A stretch of 64,000 nt of DNA from Allacma fusca (Eukaryota; Arthropoda; Collembola; Symphypleona; Sminthuridae). Positions within the stretch are counted from its first letter, which is position 1. Each line of letters begins with the position of its first letter. Below the pieces are notes generated by a model. It did not search any database, was not told the DNA's origin, and worked only from the letters and a program-made list of their open reading frames with translations. A program made the position numbers and the translations under genes. Shown here in pieces: positions 22,887 through 34,500 of this stretch. The stretch is taken from NCBI GenBank assembly GCA_947179485.1, contig OX359245.1, positions 21,873,067-21,937,066 on the forward strand, in the 5' to 3' direction.

Positions 22887-25800
22887 AAATTATTATTATT
22901 ATTCTGCTTTATTCAATGTGTCAAAGAAGTCAATATGAGTATATTGGTTTTCACCCCAGACACGAGATTTCATTTCCTAAAGGCATACAACAGTCATAAA
23001 GAAAGGACTAAGTCATTAAACAAAGTTACAAGTAAGTATCACCACTTTGCACAAGTAAGTGGTTGACGATAAATTTGTTAAAAGTTGCACGCAGGCAATC
23101 ATGCATTTTTAAAACATTAGGGAGATTATTCCACATCTTCACACAATAATAAACAATATTTTTTTCGCCGACTTTGAGCTTAGTTACAGGATGTAATAGA
23201 GTTATATTTCTTGATGATCGCATACGGTCTGCAGAAAGACGGACCAGAAGGAGGCCATTTATGTAATTTACACGGTGACCAAAATGGACAAGTGAGTACA
23301 TGAACTTGCTAGCATAAAACACAAGACGTTCAGGTATAGTCAGGATATTATAGGTTTCATATATATCAGCCAGCGTGTATGGTATTCTGGAACGTTTGGT
23401 CGTATGGAGGGTTAGGAGGAATTTGTTTAGTTTATGCTGGAGGATTTCCATCTTTGACTTACATACACTTCCCCATACCAATATGCAGTAGTCTATGTGT
23501 GAGAGCACGAATGACTTTATTAGCATTCGTTTCGTGCTCTCATTTAACAGTCGACGTACTCGGAGTACAGCCCCTATCATTTTGGAACATTTTTGAAGTA
23601 CAAAATCACAGTGTTCTTTAAAACATAGTTTGTCATCAATTATTACACCAAGATATTTAAAGCACCAGACTCTCTCTAATGGCTCATTATAGATGAATAG
23701 TTTACATTCAGTATCAATACTAGCTCCCTTATGGAATAGTACATACATTGTTTTCTTGGTACTAATTGTGAGAGCATTTTCTTGCATCCATGTCTGTAGC
23801 TTATCGAGCCACACCTGCATCTTATAAAGTAGTGCATCAGTGCATGTATCATACATAAATATAACCAGGTCATCTGCGTAACATACATAATCAATCAATA
23901 GAAGCTTGCTAATGTCAGAAAAGAACAGTATGAAAAGATAAGGGCCAAGAATGGACCCCTGAGGTACACCGTTGACATCAGAGTAATTTTCAGATAGGGA
24001 GTCATTAACTACAATTTGAAATGACCTTTTATGTAAGTATTCTGATAGTAGCATTATAAGTCTTGGGCTACACTGAGAGATTGAGTGCATTTTTTGCAGT
24101 AGGAGAAGTCTTGATACTGAGTTGAAGGCTTTTTGTAGATCAACAAACACAGCAAGTACTTTAACCAAAGGAACATTAAGATAGCCACATAATTTGTGTA
24201 CGAACACAAGAACAGCAGTAAAACACGATCTGCCGCGTCTAAACCCGTGCTGATTCTCATCTAGATTATTTTCACATTCAAAACGAAGTCGGTTATAAAT
24301 AACTTTCTCGAACAGCTTATTCAAGAAGGGTAGGCTATGGATAGGGCGATAGGAGTCAGGGCAGCTTTTGCTTCCCTTACCTTTGTATATAGGCGTAACA
24401 GTCGCAATTTTAAAGTAACTAGGGAATGTACATGTAGTTAGCATTAAATTAAATAGGAGTAGTATAGGAGTCACAAGACTGGCTTTAGCAAATACCTTAT
24501 GGTTAATAACATCATGTTTACTACCTTTTTGTTTCAGGCCATGAAAAGCAGACCAGAGCTCTTTGCTATCTGACATATTATAGTCATCAGTACAAGTCAG
24601 TGATTTTTTAAACAGTGATATGTCATCGTCAGTATAGCTGCATGGTACATTAAAAGATTTCGCTAGCGCATCACATATTTCACTAGGCTTAGATATCTCT
24701 CTACCTTCTATACACAACTTGTCAATAACTACACCCGCATTTCTGGTAATGCCCAAGACCTCATCAACCGCACCCCAGATACCACGAGGATTATTTAAAT
24801 TATTGTTAAGTTGCTTATGGAAATAACTACGCTTAGCTTGATAAATGTCTTTTTTTACCTTTGAGCGATAGTACTTGAATTCAATGTAATTTAATTCAAT
24901 GTCCCAGTGTGACATTGAATTATAAGTACACGCATATCTTTTACATTTATCACGTCTGGATATATCCGCACGTATATCATTAGTGATCCAGCATTTTGTT
25001 GACGTTTTCACTCGCTTCCTTTTTAGCTCAGCAAGTGAGTACAAATGTTCACGTATGGTTGTGCTTATAATATTGTATACTATGTCAACATTGTAATTAC
25101 AATTACTCAGAAAAGCCCAGTCTATTTTGCATAACTCAACATTCAACAAGTTCAAGTCAACATTTTTTAGGTTACGATACATAATTTCTTTCACAAAATT
25201 TGAGGCTGCCTTTTTAAAACTAAAATCAAACCCAATAATATCATGATCAGATAAACCAGTTGTACAAGTATACCAGTCCATGCAAATATTCAGAGGTACA
25301 TACACGTGATCAATTAACGAGCTAGAAGCTCTTTTACCTGCCGTTCTACGAGTCTGAACATTAATTATCTGTTTATAACTGTACATGTTTAGACTTGAAA
25401 TCAGTTTTACTGTCTCCAAGGTAACATTCGACAAGTCAATGTTCATATCACCAATTATAATACACGTCGACTTGATTTGTGTCACGCATTTAAATAATGC
25501 ATCTAAGAATAACAAAAAATTTTCCACAGAAGCCGACGGTGGTCGGTCGATAACCACAATGATAATTGATTGGAACTCATTGATACCAACCTTACAAGCA
25601 AAGAGCTCTACATCCGAGTTGAACATTTCAATATGTAATTCCTGTACAGAATGTCGCAAGCGCTTATGTATATATAACAAAATACCTTCACCCTTTTTAT
25701 GTGTGCGATTTATTGTAATTAAGTTGTATCCAGGGACAGAGTAAGTACCTAGGTTTGTTTCGGAATTAAAAAATGTTTCTACGCCAGCAAAAATATCAAT

Positions 25801-26440
25801 TGTTTTTTCAAAAATCATTGATTTTACCTCCTCCAATTTATGTTGCACAAAGTTATTCATGTTGAGGTACATACATTTTACTAACTTACGTTGAATACAG
25901 TGAGCGTTGTAGATAACAGGGTCATCTACAGTGCAGGGTAAGCTTAGGTCAATATTTAATAAGCTATTGTCAAGAATTACGTTTTTTTGTACACAGGAAG
26001 CACAATGCCACATAACTAAATTAATAGATCTGTACACCGGTAAACTCATACATACACATTTCCTATGGTATCTAATAGTACAGAGAGAGCAATGTAATAA
26101 TAGTGCCAACTTCCTTATTTTGAGCATACACACTCCACAGGAGGCTACGTTGCTTGACATTACTACAACATTTTCACACACCAACTAGGCACATGAGAAT
26201 AAAATAGTGAGCAGAGGGGGGAGATCCGAAGGTAATCCAAGATTCAGGTCCAGCACCAATACAGATGAGCCCAATCGCAGCAGACATTGACTTAAGGGTG
26301 TCAGTATACCCAGCTGCATACAGTTGGAATGACAGCAGTCATTCGTAGCTTTAAGGTAGCCAGGGAACCTTTACAAGAAATAAAGCAAACAACCACCCTG
26401 CTCCGCAGTCAGGATGGTAGTGAAAAAGGATTGAAGTAAA
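22887..26440 (-). mobile_element. Full-length non-LTR retrotransposon (CR1/jockey-like LINE)
   Basis: The element is oriented on the minus strand with one complete frame (23026-26184). It has an approximately 250-bp 5' leader with an unclear start, a ~110-bp 3' UTR, an AATAAA signal (complement of 22908-22913) and a terminal (AAT)n tail at about 22887-22903. A short microsatellite tail instead of poly(A) is usual for CR1/L2/jockey-type LINEs. No target-site duplication could be paired with confidence. It sits between a Harbinger-like element and a dead hAT transposase. The intact frame suggests a young copy. Confidence 0.85.
23026..26184 (-). CDS. LINE polyprotein: PHD finger, APE endonuclease, reverse transcriptase
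   Basis: A single 1052-residue frame. Residues 16-64 form a C4HC3 PHD-type zinc finger (C16, C19, C32, C35, H40, C43, C61, C64). Residues about 103-321 are an apurinic-type endonuclease with E136, GDMN 245-248, IDH 291-293 and the SDHD motif 312-315. The reverse transcriptase follows, with FVDLQKAF (D682 predicted catalytic), NGVPQGSILGP and YADD at 769-772, then a thumb and a C-terminal region ending in QSGDTYL. Known biology: the endonuclease nicks target DNA and the RT copies the element RNA at the nick. In many CR1/L2 elements the PHD finger is on a separate ORF1; here it is in frame with EN-RT. All key catalytic residues are present and there is no stop, so the copy may be competent. The Met at 26184 is the first in frame. 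Confidence 0.93.
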   Translation of the reverse strand: MVCENVVVMSSNVASCGVCMLKIRKLALLLHCSLCTIRYHRKCVCMSLPVYRSINLVMWHCASCVQKNVILDNSLLNIDLSLPCTVDDPVIYNAHCIQRKLVKCMYLNMNNFVQHKLEEVKSMIFEKTIDIFAGVETFFNSETNLGTYSVPGYNLITINRTHKKGEGILLYIHKRLRHSVQELHIEMFNSDVELFACKVGINEFQSIIIVVIDRPPSASVENFLLFLDALFKCVTQIKSTCIIIGDMNIDLSNVTLETVKLISSLNMYSYKQIINVQTRRTAGKRASSSLIDHVYVPLNICMDWYTCTTGLSDHDIIGFDFSFKKAASNFVKEIMYRNLKNVDLNLLNVELCKIDWAFLSNCNYNVDIVYNIISTTIREHLYSLAELKRKRVKTSTKCWITNDIRADISRRDKCKRYACTYNSMSHWDIELNYIEFKYYRSKVKKDIYQAKRSYFHKQLNNNLNNPRGIWGAVDEVLGITRNAGVVIDKLCIEGREISKPSEICDALAKSFNVPCSYTDDDISLFKKSLTCTDDYNMSDSKELWSAFHGLKQKGSKHDVINHKVFAKASLVTPILLLFNLMLTTCTFPSYFKIATVTPIYKGKGSKSCPDSYRPIHSLPFLNKLFEKVIYNRLRFECENNLDENQHGFRRGRSCFTAVLVFVHKLCGYLNVPLVKVLAVFVDLQKAFNSVSRLLLLQKMHSISQCSPRLIMLLSEYLHKRSFQIVVNDSLSENYSDVNGVPQGSILGPYLFILFFSDISKLLLIDYVCYADDLVIFMYDTCTDALLYKMQVWLDKLQTWMQENALTISTKKTMYVLFHKGASIDTECKLFIYNEPLERVWCFKYLGVIIDDKLCFKEHCDFVLQKCSKMIGAVLRVRRLLNESTKRMLIKSFVLSHIDYCILVWGSVCKSKMEILQHKLNKFLLTLHTTKRSRIPYTLADIYETYNILTIPERLVFYASKFMYSLVHFGHRVNYINGLLLVRLSADRMRSSRNITLLHPVTKLKVGEKNIVYYCVKMWNNLPNVLKMHDCLRATFNKFIVNHLLVQSGDTYL

Positions 26441-26534
26441 TGACAATTTACTTACACGTCTTTTATTTACGTATTGGGTCTTTTGCGTTTATGTAGAACA
26501 GAACTGTGATAAATGAATTGAGTAAAAAGGATTA

Positions 26535-27165
26535 CAAATTCGCAAAAACCTTTTGGTGGTAGTCATTATTCACGAAGGTCCTCATGAGCTCTTCAATTTC
26601 CAGTTGGTTTGCAATAGCTGGGAAGCAGTGAATGACGCTGCAGGGGTTTAGTCTTTCCTGTTAAATTACGAATCTTAGATTCTTTTATTCGCCGTAAAGT
26701 GATCTCTCAGCTGTCGCGTAGCTGATTGGGAGCACGATTAATTTTTTTTAAAGTTCCTAACTTCAGAGAAAATTTGACGAACGTCTGGGAGACAGGCCGT
26801 AAACCATGACAAAAATCCTGTTATAAAGCTGCGGTCTACTCCTTCAATCGCATGAATCATAGTCATTTGAAGATTAAGTCTCTCAGAATTGAACTGGTAC
26901 GAATCTGATATAGCATCTACTTGGTGCTCCCGGGATTTTGGTTCTAGTTGATTCCAGTTAAGCAATATGTTCTCAAACTCCTGGACTTTCTTGATCCCGG
27001 GCTGAACAAAACAGTAAGGTCGATCGAATTGTCGAATATGTTTTGGTACTTTACTTCTGCAGTTGTAAAGACATGTGGATTATTTATTCCATACCGCTTT
27101 GGTGTTTTGCGGATTCGGCCTATAGAAGAATGTTCTAAACGAAAACGGTCACATAATTCCTCCAT
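26535..27165 (-). pseudogene. hAT transposase C-terminal half (broken)
   Basis: Minus-strand reading gives YQNIFDNSIDLTV, then after a frame change VQPGIKKVQEFENILLNW, FNSERLNLQMTMIHAI, VLPISYATAERSLYGE, a stop, and finally QERLN followed by a helical tail. The last part is the hAT C-terminal dimerisation signature (LPxSxATxERSFS ... QERLNxL) of ZMYM1/TTF-type hAT-like transposases. The preceding strings fit the conserved region just upstream of it. At least one frameshift and two stops are present. It is the only transposase-like coding sequence I could see for the many non-autonomous hAT-like elements, although no terminal inverted repeat links it to any of them. Confidence 0.82.
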
Positions 27166-27332
27166 GCGATTCCAAAGCCCACTAAAGACGTTCTGCCTTT
27201 CTGCTTTCTAAAATTGTAATTTCGAAGCTTAAACAGTGCCACTGACAATGATTTTCGTAAATCACCTCAAAATTTTCGAAAATGAAATGGAAAACAGTAC
27301 AGAACTTCTTTAAATACACAATTTACAATTTG

Positions 27333-27735
27333 TACTCGCGAACCTGGAAAGCGCATTTAGGAGAGATTATCCAATAGCCTTGGTAAAGCATTTTTAATTA
27401 TTCCAATATATTAGGGTAAATTATAATTCCAACAAATTACAAAACTTCTAAAAGCACAATTAATTATGTATGTACATTCACCTTAGCCTATTATATCACC
27501 TTGTTCGGCAGTATCAGTTACAGATTTACCCATCGAAAAAGCACTATACAGTTGTCCATGCGAAAATAAATGTCAATTTTCCCAAAACATTGTCCCTGAC
27601 ATTTATTAACTGTGTTTGCAAATATTACTCTAGTAGGGAACTGTCTTCTATTTAATATAAATGAGTATTCACTGCTTATGTTGTTATAAATGTAGCCCGT
27701 GACAGTATCCCCGCTCTTGCTACTGTATAATGCTT
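27333..27735 (-). pseudogene. Second Helitron helicase fragment
   Basis: It is homologous over about 400 bp to 7565-7997. On the minus strand it reads RQFPTRVIFANTVNKCQGQ followed by CFGKIDIYF, a better-preserved version of the NKSQGQT-type helicase motif than the first copy (no stop at that point). The following FSHGQLY-type segment is out of frame. Neither the 3' hairpin nor the CTAG end is attached here. The phrase ACTCGCGAAC occurs at the low-coordinate edge and again at 27774-27783. Confidence 0.8.
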
Positions 27736-30014
27736 TTGTAAACCAGTAAGGTTAGCTTTTATGGTAATTTGTACTCGCGAACTCATGAACTACAAAACGA
27801 ATGCGACTGCTTGCACTGCACTCCTTCCAAAGAAAGTTCGCACTATTATTAACATAAAAATTACCGACGACTAATCGTCGCAAATGAAACATTGTCAGAT
27901 TTCTTCGGTGAGTTCACTCACTGGTGCAGCTCAAAAATGAGTACAATTGACAACTCATGCACTCATGAAGTAAAACTAACTGCTCATAATTGAAAATGAT
28001 AGCTTAAGTTTAATGTAGTAGGGTGTTAATAAAAATTGGTACACACGCAATATTTCAGTAGCATATAAAAAAACTGAAACTAGATATTTGCTGACAAAAA
28101 TTCTTTCAGTGTCGTAATTTGCTACAGAAATATTGCATGTGTATCAATTTTTATCACAATAAGTGAGGAGCTACTAAAGTCAACATGTTCCCAAATGATA
28201 ACCTTAAATAATCATGCGTTCATGTGGTAATATTTACATTTTTGCTGAAAGAGCTATATAATACTTATACAGAACAAAGTAGTAAAAAAAAGATATAAAT
28301 GGGGTGGTCAAGTCGTGGGTGAAGAACTCAAATGAATTATATGCGCTTTCGATTTAAAGCAAACCTATCTTCAACCGGTTTCACCTAGTGGTCGAAACGG
28401 TTTAATTCATTTCAGTTTTTCCATTTAATTTCAATTCACATGCTGAACTGAATGGAAACTAGATTTTCAATTCAGTTCAGTTTTTTCCAATTCAGTTCAA
28501 TTCAAAATTTTAAACTGAACCGAAAATTTCCAATTCCGGACTTGAATTTTACTGATAAAATTATTCTGAAGTTGTATCTATGTTAGATTAGGCTCACCAC
28601 GTTGATATTCAATTTTGGACGATCAGGTTAGTTTTTATTAGCTAAATCCCAAAATTATGCTTTAGTAACAAATGTGACCTTTGACCACTCATATATCGGG
28701 AACTAGAGATTCGTTGTAAATTGTTTGACAATGTTTCGTAATCTACTACTGATGTATAACATGTGTACCAACTTTTATCAAAACTAAAAAGGAGCTACTA
28801 AAGTAAATTTGATCCCAAAATATAAATGTAATAAAATGTCTGCATACACGGAAATATTTTTATTTTTGTTTAAAAAGCTATACTATACTTGTAAAAAGTT
28901 ATAAGTGGGCTGAGCAAGTCTTCAGTGAAGGGCTAAAATGAATTACATGCGTTTTGATTACAAGTAAAATTATCTTCAACAGGTTTAACCAAAAGTACAA
29001 TCATCTACGTACAAATAATAAATATATTTGTACAGCGTGTATACAATTTTGCTTTCAGTCATAAATGAAACTAGTTTACTCACAATCAGCCTCTTTAATG
29101 ACGAAATACTACTTGCTATCTGCTGCTGGAGTGTAAGAAGCAAGGATACCCTTTCGTTTCCATGCGTTAAGGTCGTGTACATATTTATGACAAAAGAATA
29201 CGGAGCATTGTTTCTGAAAACGAGGGCTAGAGCTCGCACTATGCAGCCTATTTTGAGCGAAATCTGTGAGCAGGAATAGGTATATTTTCCTAGTCAAGTC
29301 TATTCCATTCTATGTGTTTTTATTACTTGACTAGTATATTCTAGTCCAGTCCTTCTAAACTTCGCATATCGCTAGTATATTCTAGTCTAGTCCTTCTAAA
29401 CTTCGCATATCGCTAGTCTATTCAAGTCTATTCATTTCACTTCCTATTAACGACTAGTCTAGTCTATTCCCTATTTTCCTAGTCAAGTCGGACTAGACTA
29501 GGGCACCAGTGGTCATCCCTGTCATCTTATAATATTAAGATGTCTCGCTTCAGGTAGGGGGTGCAGACATAACATGGTCATAACAGTAAATAACAGTTGT
29601 GTTTGTATCATTGCTTTCATATTGCGAACATCGTGGTATTTGCTGATCTTCCGGAAGGTAAATGCCGAACCGAGGCTGCCCACAATTTGATTTTGTAAAG
29701 TTTTAGATTAAATAAAAAAGAATCATTAAATATATCCCCGCTGGGAAAATCGTAGTAACATTTCAGTTTTTTTTTCAATTTTTTCCGGCATCCCAATTAG
29801 TAATATTAGAAATTCATCTCAATTTCATGTACACGTTATAGCAGTAAAATTTCAATTAGTTTTTTACACGTAGAAATTCTAAATAAAACGGTGTTTAGTC
29901 ATTGTTTCCAGGAAAGAAGTATCATATTTTTCGGTGTCGGCCGCTCCGATTTCCGAATATTTCATGCATTATTCGATGTTCAGTAGTCCCGCACTAAATG
30001 TACTCAACTACAAC
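27736..30014. repeat. Repeat-rich non-coding stretch
   Basis: About 28146-28389 and 28769-28990 are diverged direct copies (both contain GGAGCTACTAAAGT and a GTGAAG...AATGAATTA.ATGCG block). Between them, 28400-28540 is a CAATTCAGTT-word array. About 29290-29510 is a CTAGTCTAGTC-word array with a ~42-bp unit duplicated in tandem at 29330-29413, and ends in CAGTGGTCATCCCTG, a hAT-like terminus. No genes are seen. Confidence 0.55.
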
Positions 30015-30421
30015 TGTTGAGTTATTGCTTGGTGCCCCTGTGTCGCGGAGGTGGTTCAGCCAATCTGAAGTAGGTTGTTTCCGTATATGAATTTAGTATA
30101 AATTTCCTAGGTACAAAAGCAGTATAAATACCCGATACTTTTATGTAATGTACGTGATTCGAAAACCCAAGCTCGGTCTGTACACACGGATTGAGTTATT
30201 CCGGCATCGCATTCACAGTAATACACAAACTTACACTTTCACGTTTCCTAATCGGCATTTTGGTGTAAATACTCGGTCCTTTCTCTTTTATTTCACACTT
30301 GAGTTTGGTCTCTTGATGATGTTACTCTGCCCATTTTCTAAAGAATAAACAACTACAGCTAGGTTTTTATATTCTTGATTGATTTGAGTTTGCATACGAA
30401 TCATTTCTTCATTATTCAACA
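30015..30421 (+). repeat. Candidate 5' LTR of a Copia element
   Basis: The 407 bp start with TGTTGAG and end with TTCAACA, the usual TG...CA inverted dinucleotide ends extended to TGTTG/CAACA. A TATA-like GTATAAATACC lies at about 30121 and an AATAAA at about 30344, in the right order for promoter and polyadenylation signal. The gag frame begins 180 bp downstream on the same strand. The 3' LTR was not found, so the element is probably truncated. Confidence 0.65.
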
Positions 30422-30600
30422 CAAGGTGGCTGGCTCGTTAGGTATCTTCTACGGGGAAAAATTGTGGATACAGAATTTTTTAAAATTATTTCTAATTTAG
30501 CTACAATATTTTAAGCAAGTTTTTACTAGTTTTATTGTAGTTACTGCACCGTTTTGCAGCTTGAACTAGTTTTTAATATACCAGTTCGTGATATATTTTA

Positions 30601-31500
30601 ATGAGAAAATGGTCTAAGGTCAAGTCTTACGTCATTGTGAAGTTGAATGGATTCAACTTTAACCGCTGCAAGTTCCAGGTTTTACTGCTTCTGAAGATCC
30701 ACGAAATATGGAATGCAGTTATCGGGGCTGACGATCGACCAGACGGCGACTATGAGATGCAAGCGTGGTCGAAAAAGGACCTGGAATCCCAAAACATCAT
30801 CTCGTCAACGGTGGATGGTATCCAGTGCAACCACATCTACACTTGTGAAGCCACCTACGAGGTGTTCGAGAAGCTGAAGGACGCAAGTTCGGATTCCAGT
30901 TTTTCAACTTCCAGCGTACACTCACCAAATTCATGACTTATACCGTACGAAGGGATGAGTCACAGGTCGCAGCCATTATGTAGATTGAGAAGCTGCCCCA
31001 CTCTCTTGCCGAAATGGGAATAGAACAACCATAGCATACGGTAATTAACAAGTTTGTTTCATCTCTTCCCAGGAAATACTCAGCGTTGAATACAACCTGG
31101 AATATCATAACCCTGAGACAACAATCACTTTTAGCATTGAATGCTCTTCTTAAGATGGAACAGTTTCAGATAAAATATGATGTCACAGCAGTCCTGAAAA
31201 GACGGCCACGAAAGCATTCCCGTTTAATGCAAATCAGGATAAAAAGGACTCCAAGAATCAGCGTAAGCCAGAAGATGGAACTAGGAAAGTGCTTCAACTG
31301 AGGTAACCATGGTCATGTCAAATATGATTGCAAAAAGGAACAATCCGACTAAAAAAGCTCCGGAAACGTACGGGCATTTGGTTGTAATGTTCCAAGCAGC
31401 TCAAAAGGATCAGATAATTGTCAAAAAAGTCAAGGTAACCAAACGATTTTTTCCGACATTTTTTCTGAAGAACTGGTCGGCCACGCGTCTGCCTATAATA
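30601..31500 (+). pseudogene. Copia-type Gag (UBN2 domain plus zinc knuckle), broken
   Basis: The frame from 30601 reads KLNGFNFNRCKFQVLLLLKI then VDGIQCNHIYTCEATYEVFE, typical of the UBN2 Gag domain of Ty1/Copia elements. After a frameshift near 30920 it continues MTYTVRRDES, IEKLPHSLAEMG, VINKFVSSLPRKYSALNTTW with several stops. A CCHC zinc knuckle follows near 31291-31332 (C F N stop G N H G H V K Y D C), where the second zinc-binding Cys codon has become TGA. Gag would package element RNA. No protease, integrase or RT of Copia type could be read downstream. Confidence 0.85.
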
Positions 31501-34500
31501 TCCTGAGATCAACAGGGATGGCTGTTTACTACGGTATAGACAAGCTACCCGGCCTATTGGCTTACGTAAAACATAACGCATACGTCATGCAGTTCGAGCC
31601 CCTTTGCAAGGAAGTCCGCACCAACGTGAGCACGTGTCTTCCAAAAGAGCAAACGGCAAAATGTTTGCTCGAAAGCATGACGCACATCAACCCCATATGC
31701 GTCAAGGAAATGGAACAAAGAGGAGCCATGCCGGAATTCTACGTAATGGACCTTAAAAGGGATTTACTGGGGATTCATCCAGGCCCAGAAACAATTTCCA
31801 AGGAATTCAACCGTTGACAATAGCAAGCCTGGAGAGAAGCTCTACGCAAGTTTAACCTGCAAGATGCTGGTTATATCCCTTGACGGCGCAAAATACTACC
31901 TGCTTATCAAGTACAATACGATAAAGTCAGCCCAAGATGCTTGCGTATCGCATGATTGACGAGCTCTCAACCTATAAGCAAGATTGGAAGTCACCAAAGA
32001 AGCTGGAATGGAAGCATACCATGGTCGAGGTGTTAGCGAGCTAGGAAGCGAACCAAGCGTGGGATTTGAGTGGAGTATTACTTGCAATCGAAACATCTTT
32101 GGTTAACATTTGCCTAAACCTTCCGTTGAGAACATTCATTCTCATGAATTTTCGCATGCTCCAGAAGTAACTATAAATTCGAAGAACGGGTAAGGTTGGT
32201 TTACCTTGTTGGGGAAACGACTTTACAGAAGAGCTTGTAATCCATGTCTGAGATGTTCTTCTATTCATCGTGTCTACGGTGCGTTTAGTCTTGAATGCAG
32301 GGACTAATTCTTCTTAGGCTTTCGTTTTCGTGATCTGGGTGTACGTATTGATTCGGAGGAAGTATATCCACATTCGCTATCCAAGGTGGCGAACTCTTGT
32401 CATGGTGGTCTTTTTTAAAGCAGCCATTAGATTTGGGAGCAGTTAGCGTTGATATACTGCTGGTTCTAATCTCCTTGGTGAGACTAACATTCTTCGCCCG
32501 CTTTTCTAAGAATTGTATACATGTGTCCAACGGCGGTACATCATTATTTGGTGACGACTGATTGAATTCTGCTAAGGTAATAGAATCCCTTCGTCCCGGG
32601 ATAAAGTGTAGATAAAGTATTCGGCTGCCGATACGGGCCCGAGTCGGACTTGCTGTAATTTTGACCCTGTTGTCCGCATGGTGCTACTTAGTTAGCGCAA
32701 CCCGTTCTAACTCTGGCTAAATACCGCGGATAATTCCGGAAGTGCATGTAGTCTTACGTGGACTGTCGGTCATTCGTTTTTATGCAATGACCCAGTTATT
32801 ATCGTTGATGTGTACATAAGCTATTTTCTCCTTTGCATCCGTATCAACCAGGTTTCAATCAAGAGACACACTTTCTCAGGGGATGAGTAGACTAGATGTC
32901 GCAATGAGTATTGAGAACTCGGGAACATTGACCAGTTTTGATGGGGACCGATCAATTTGGGTACCTCCACCCGACGAGTCTTGAGACGGGATCCTTTTAC
33001 AGATATTCTTAGACATTTGCCGTTATCTGATAAATCTGCACGGACCTTTGTATTCATCTGTCGGGAGATTTCCAGTGTTGAATTTCGACGCCATTATTGG
33101 TTGGCAAAATACGTTTTGCAACGGAGTGTTTGTTCTGCTGGGAGTTTTAGCACCGGTGCTGAGTGTACTTCTGATTCTCGGTTAGATCTTAGACGTTCAC
33201 TTAGTAAATTATATTTAATAGTCTTTTGTGGTGTTTCGATGGTTTGCACTTGACATGCCAGGACACTTGGTGAGCTCTGTCTCTGACTGATGGCGTGTAG
33301 TAACCACGAGTCGATCTTTGAAAATTTCTTCTTTAAATGTACAGACGAAGCCTTGCCTTTGTACGATCAAGCCTGTCAACCTTGCTTTGGTTGCCTATCG
33401 GCTCATATTGTTCTACTCCCCACTGACACAGGTAGTACTGGAATTTCAAGTTGTCGAAGTCGTAATGTTCACAATAAATACCCCCAATCGGGTGGTTTTT
33501 ATTTTCGGGTATCTCCTTGCCCACACTTGCAGTATGAAGATACAGAAAGGTATAATTACCACTTGCTTTGAAATTTCTTCTTCACTTGGGAAGTTTTGTT
33601 TATGAGGAAAAGGTACATATGTGCACTTGCTCATTATCATACATAATGAGTCTTTGTATTTCTATTTGATTTGCTGAGAACAACACTTCCATTATTATCA
33701 ATTAACTAATATCAGTGAACATTATTTAATTGAAGATATTGATTGATCTGTTTTCATTCTCAACAGACACATCGTACCCTGGTTAGTATCTCACAGGATA
33801 CCCCATAAAGATTGCTACAAGTGACCGTCAATAGATGTATTCGAAACAAATGTGTTAAAATAAATAACTGCTTTATTGATAATGCATTCCGTATTTGTTT
33901 CATCTTGACAGCGAAAATTGAAACGGGTCGTAGAAACTAATTTGAGAAAAACTAATAGCGAATTTGCTACAAATTGGGAATATTTTATTTTGACTTACTT
34001 GTTACACTTCGTCACTCATTTTGAACTTTATAGAACTGTTGCAAATAAGATTGCCTTAATTATTTGCCCCCTCCAGGCCACGTGGAATCATTTCAGTATG
34101 AAGTAAAGTTATTTCCACAAATTATAAAATGTACTTATTTAAATTCGCCCACTAAAATCGCACACATACAAATATGTTTTGCCAACCAGTCTTCTTCAGG
34201 TCATAATTCTTGACTTAGCAAGACCATATCAGACTAAAACGACTCCTTTTGTGATTTGAAACAAAGATAGCATTTTGAGAAACGCCGACTATGCATAACA
34301 AAAGTAACACGATCAGAAACGTTTTCAGTAATTGCTTCACTGTTCATCTTTATCTTATTGTTTTGTGGAATATTTACCAGCTTAATTTCTACAAACTAGC
34401 TCTTGCGAGGAGAATTGTGATAACGATCACTACAATTGTTTAGGCTCCACTCAATCATAAACGCACACCCCTGTTTTATAGCTTTTATGTATTTATAGCA

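Noticed and set aside
25385..25744. 119-codon plus-strand frame
   Set aside because: Antisense shadow of the intact LINE frame.
30421..30445. Primer-binding site after the Copia LTR
   Set aside because: The sequence after CAACA did not convincingly match a tRNA 3' end or an initiator-Met tRNA half from memory, so it is not called.
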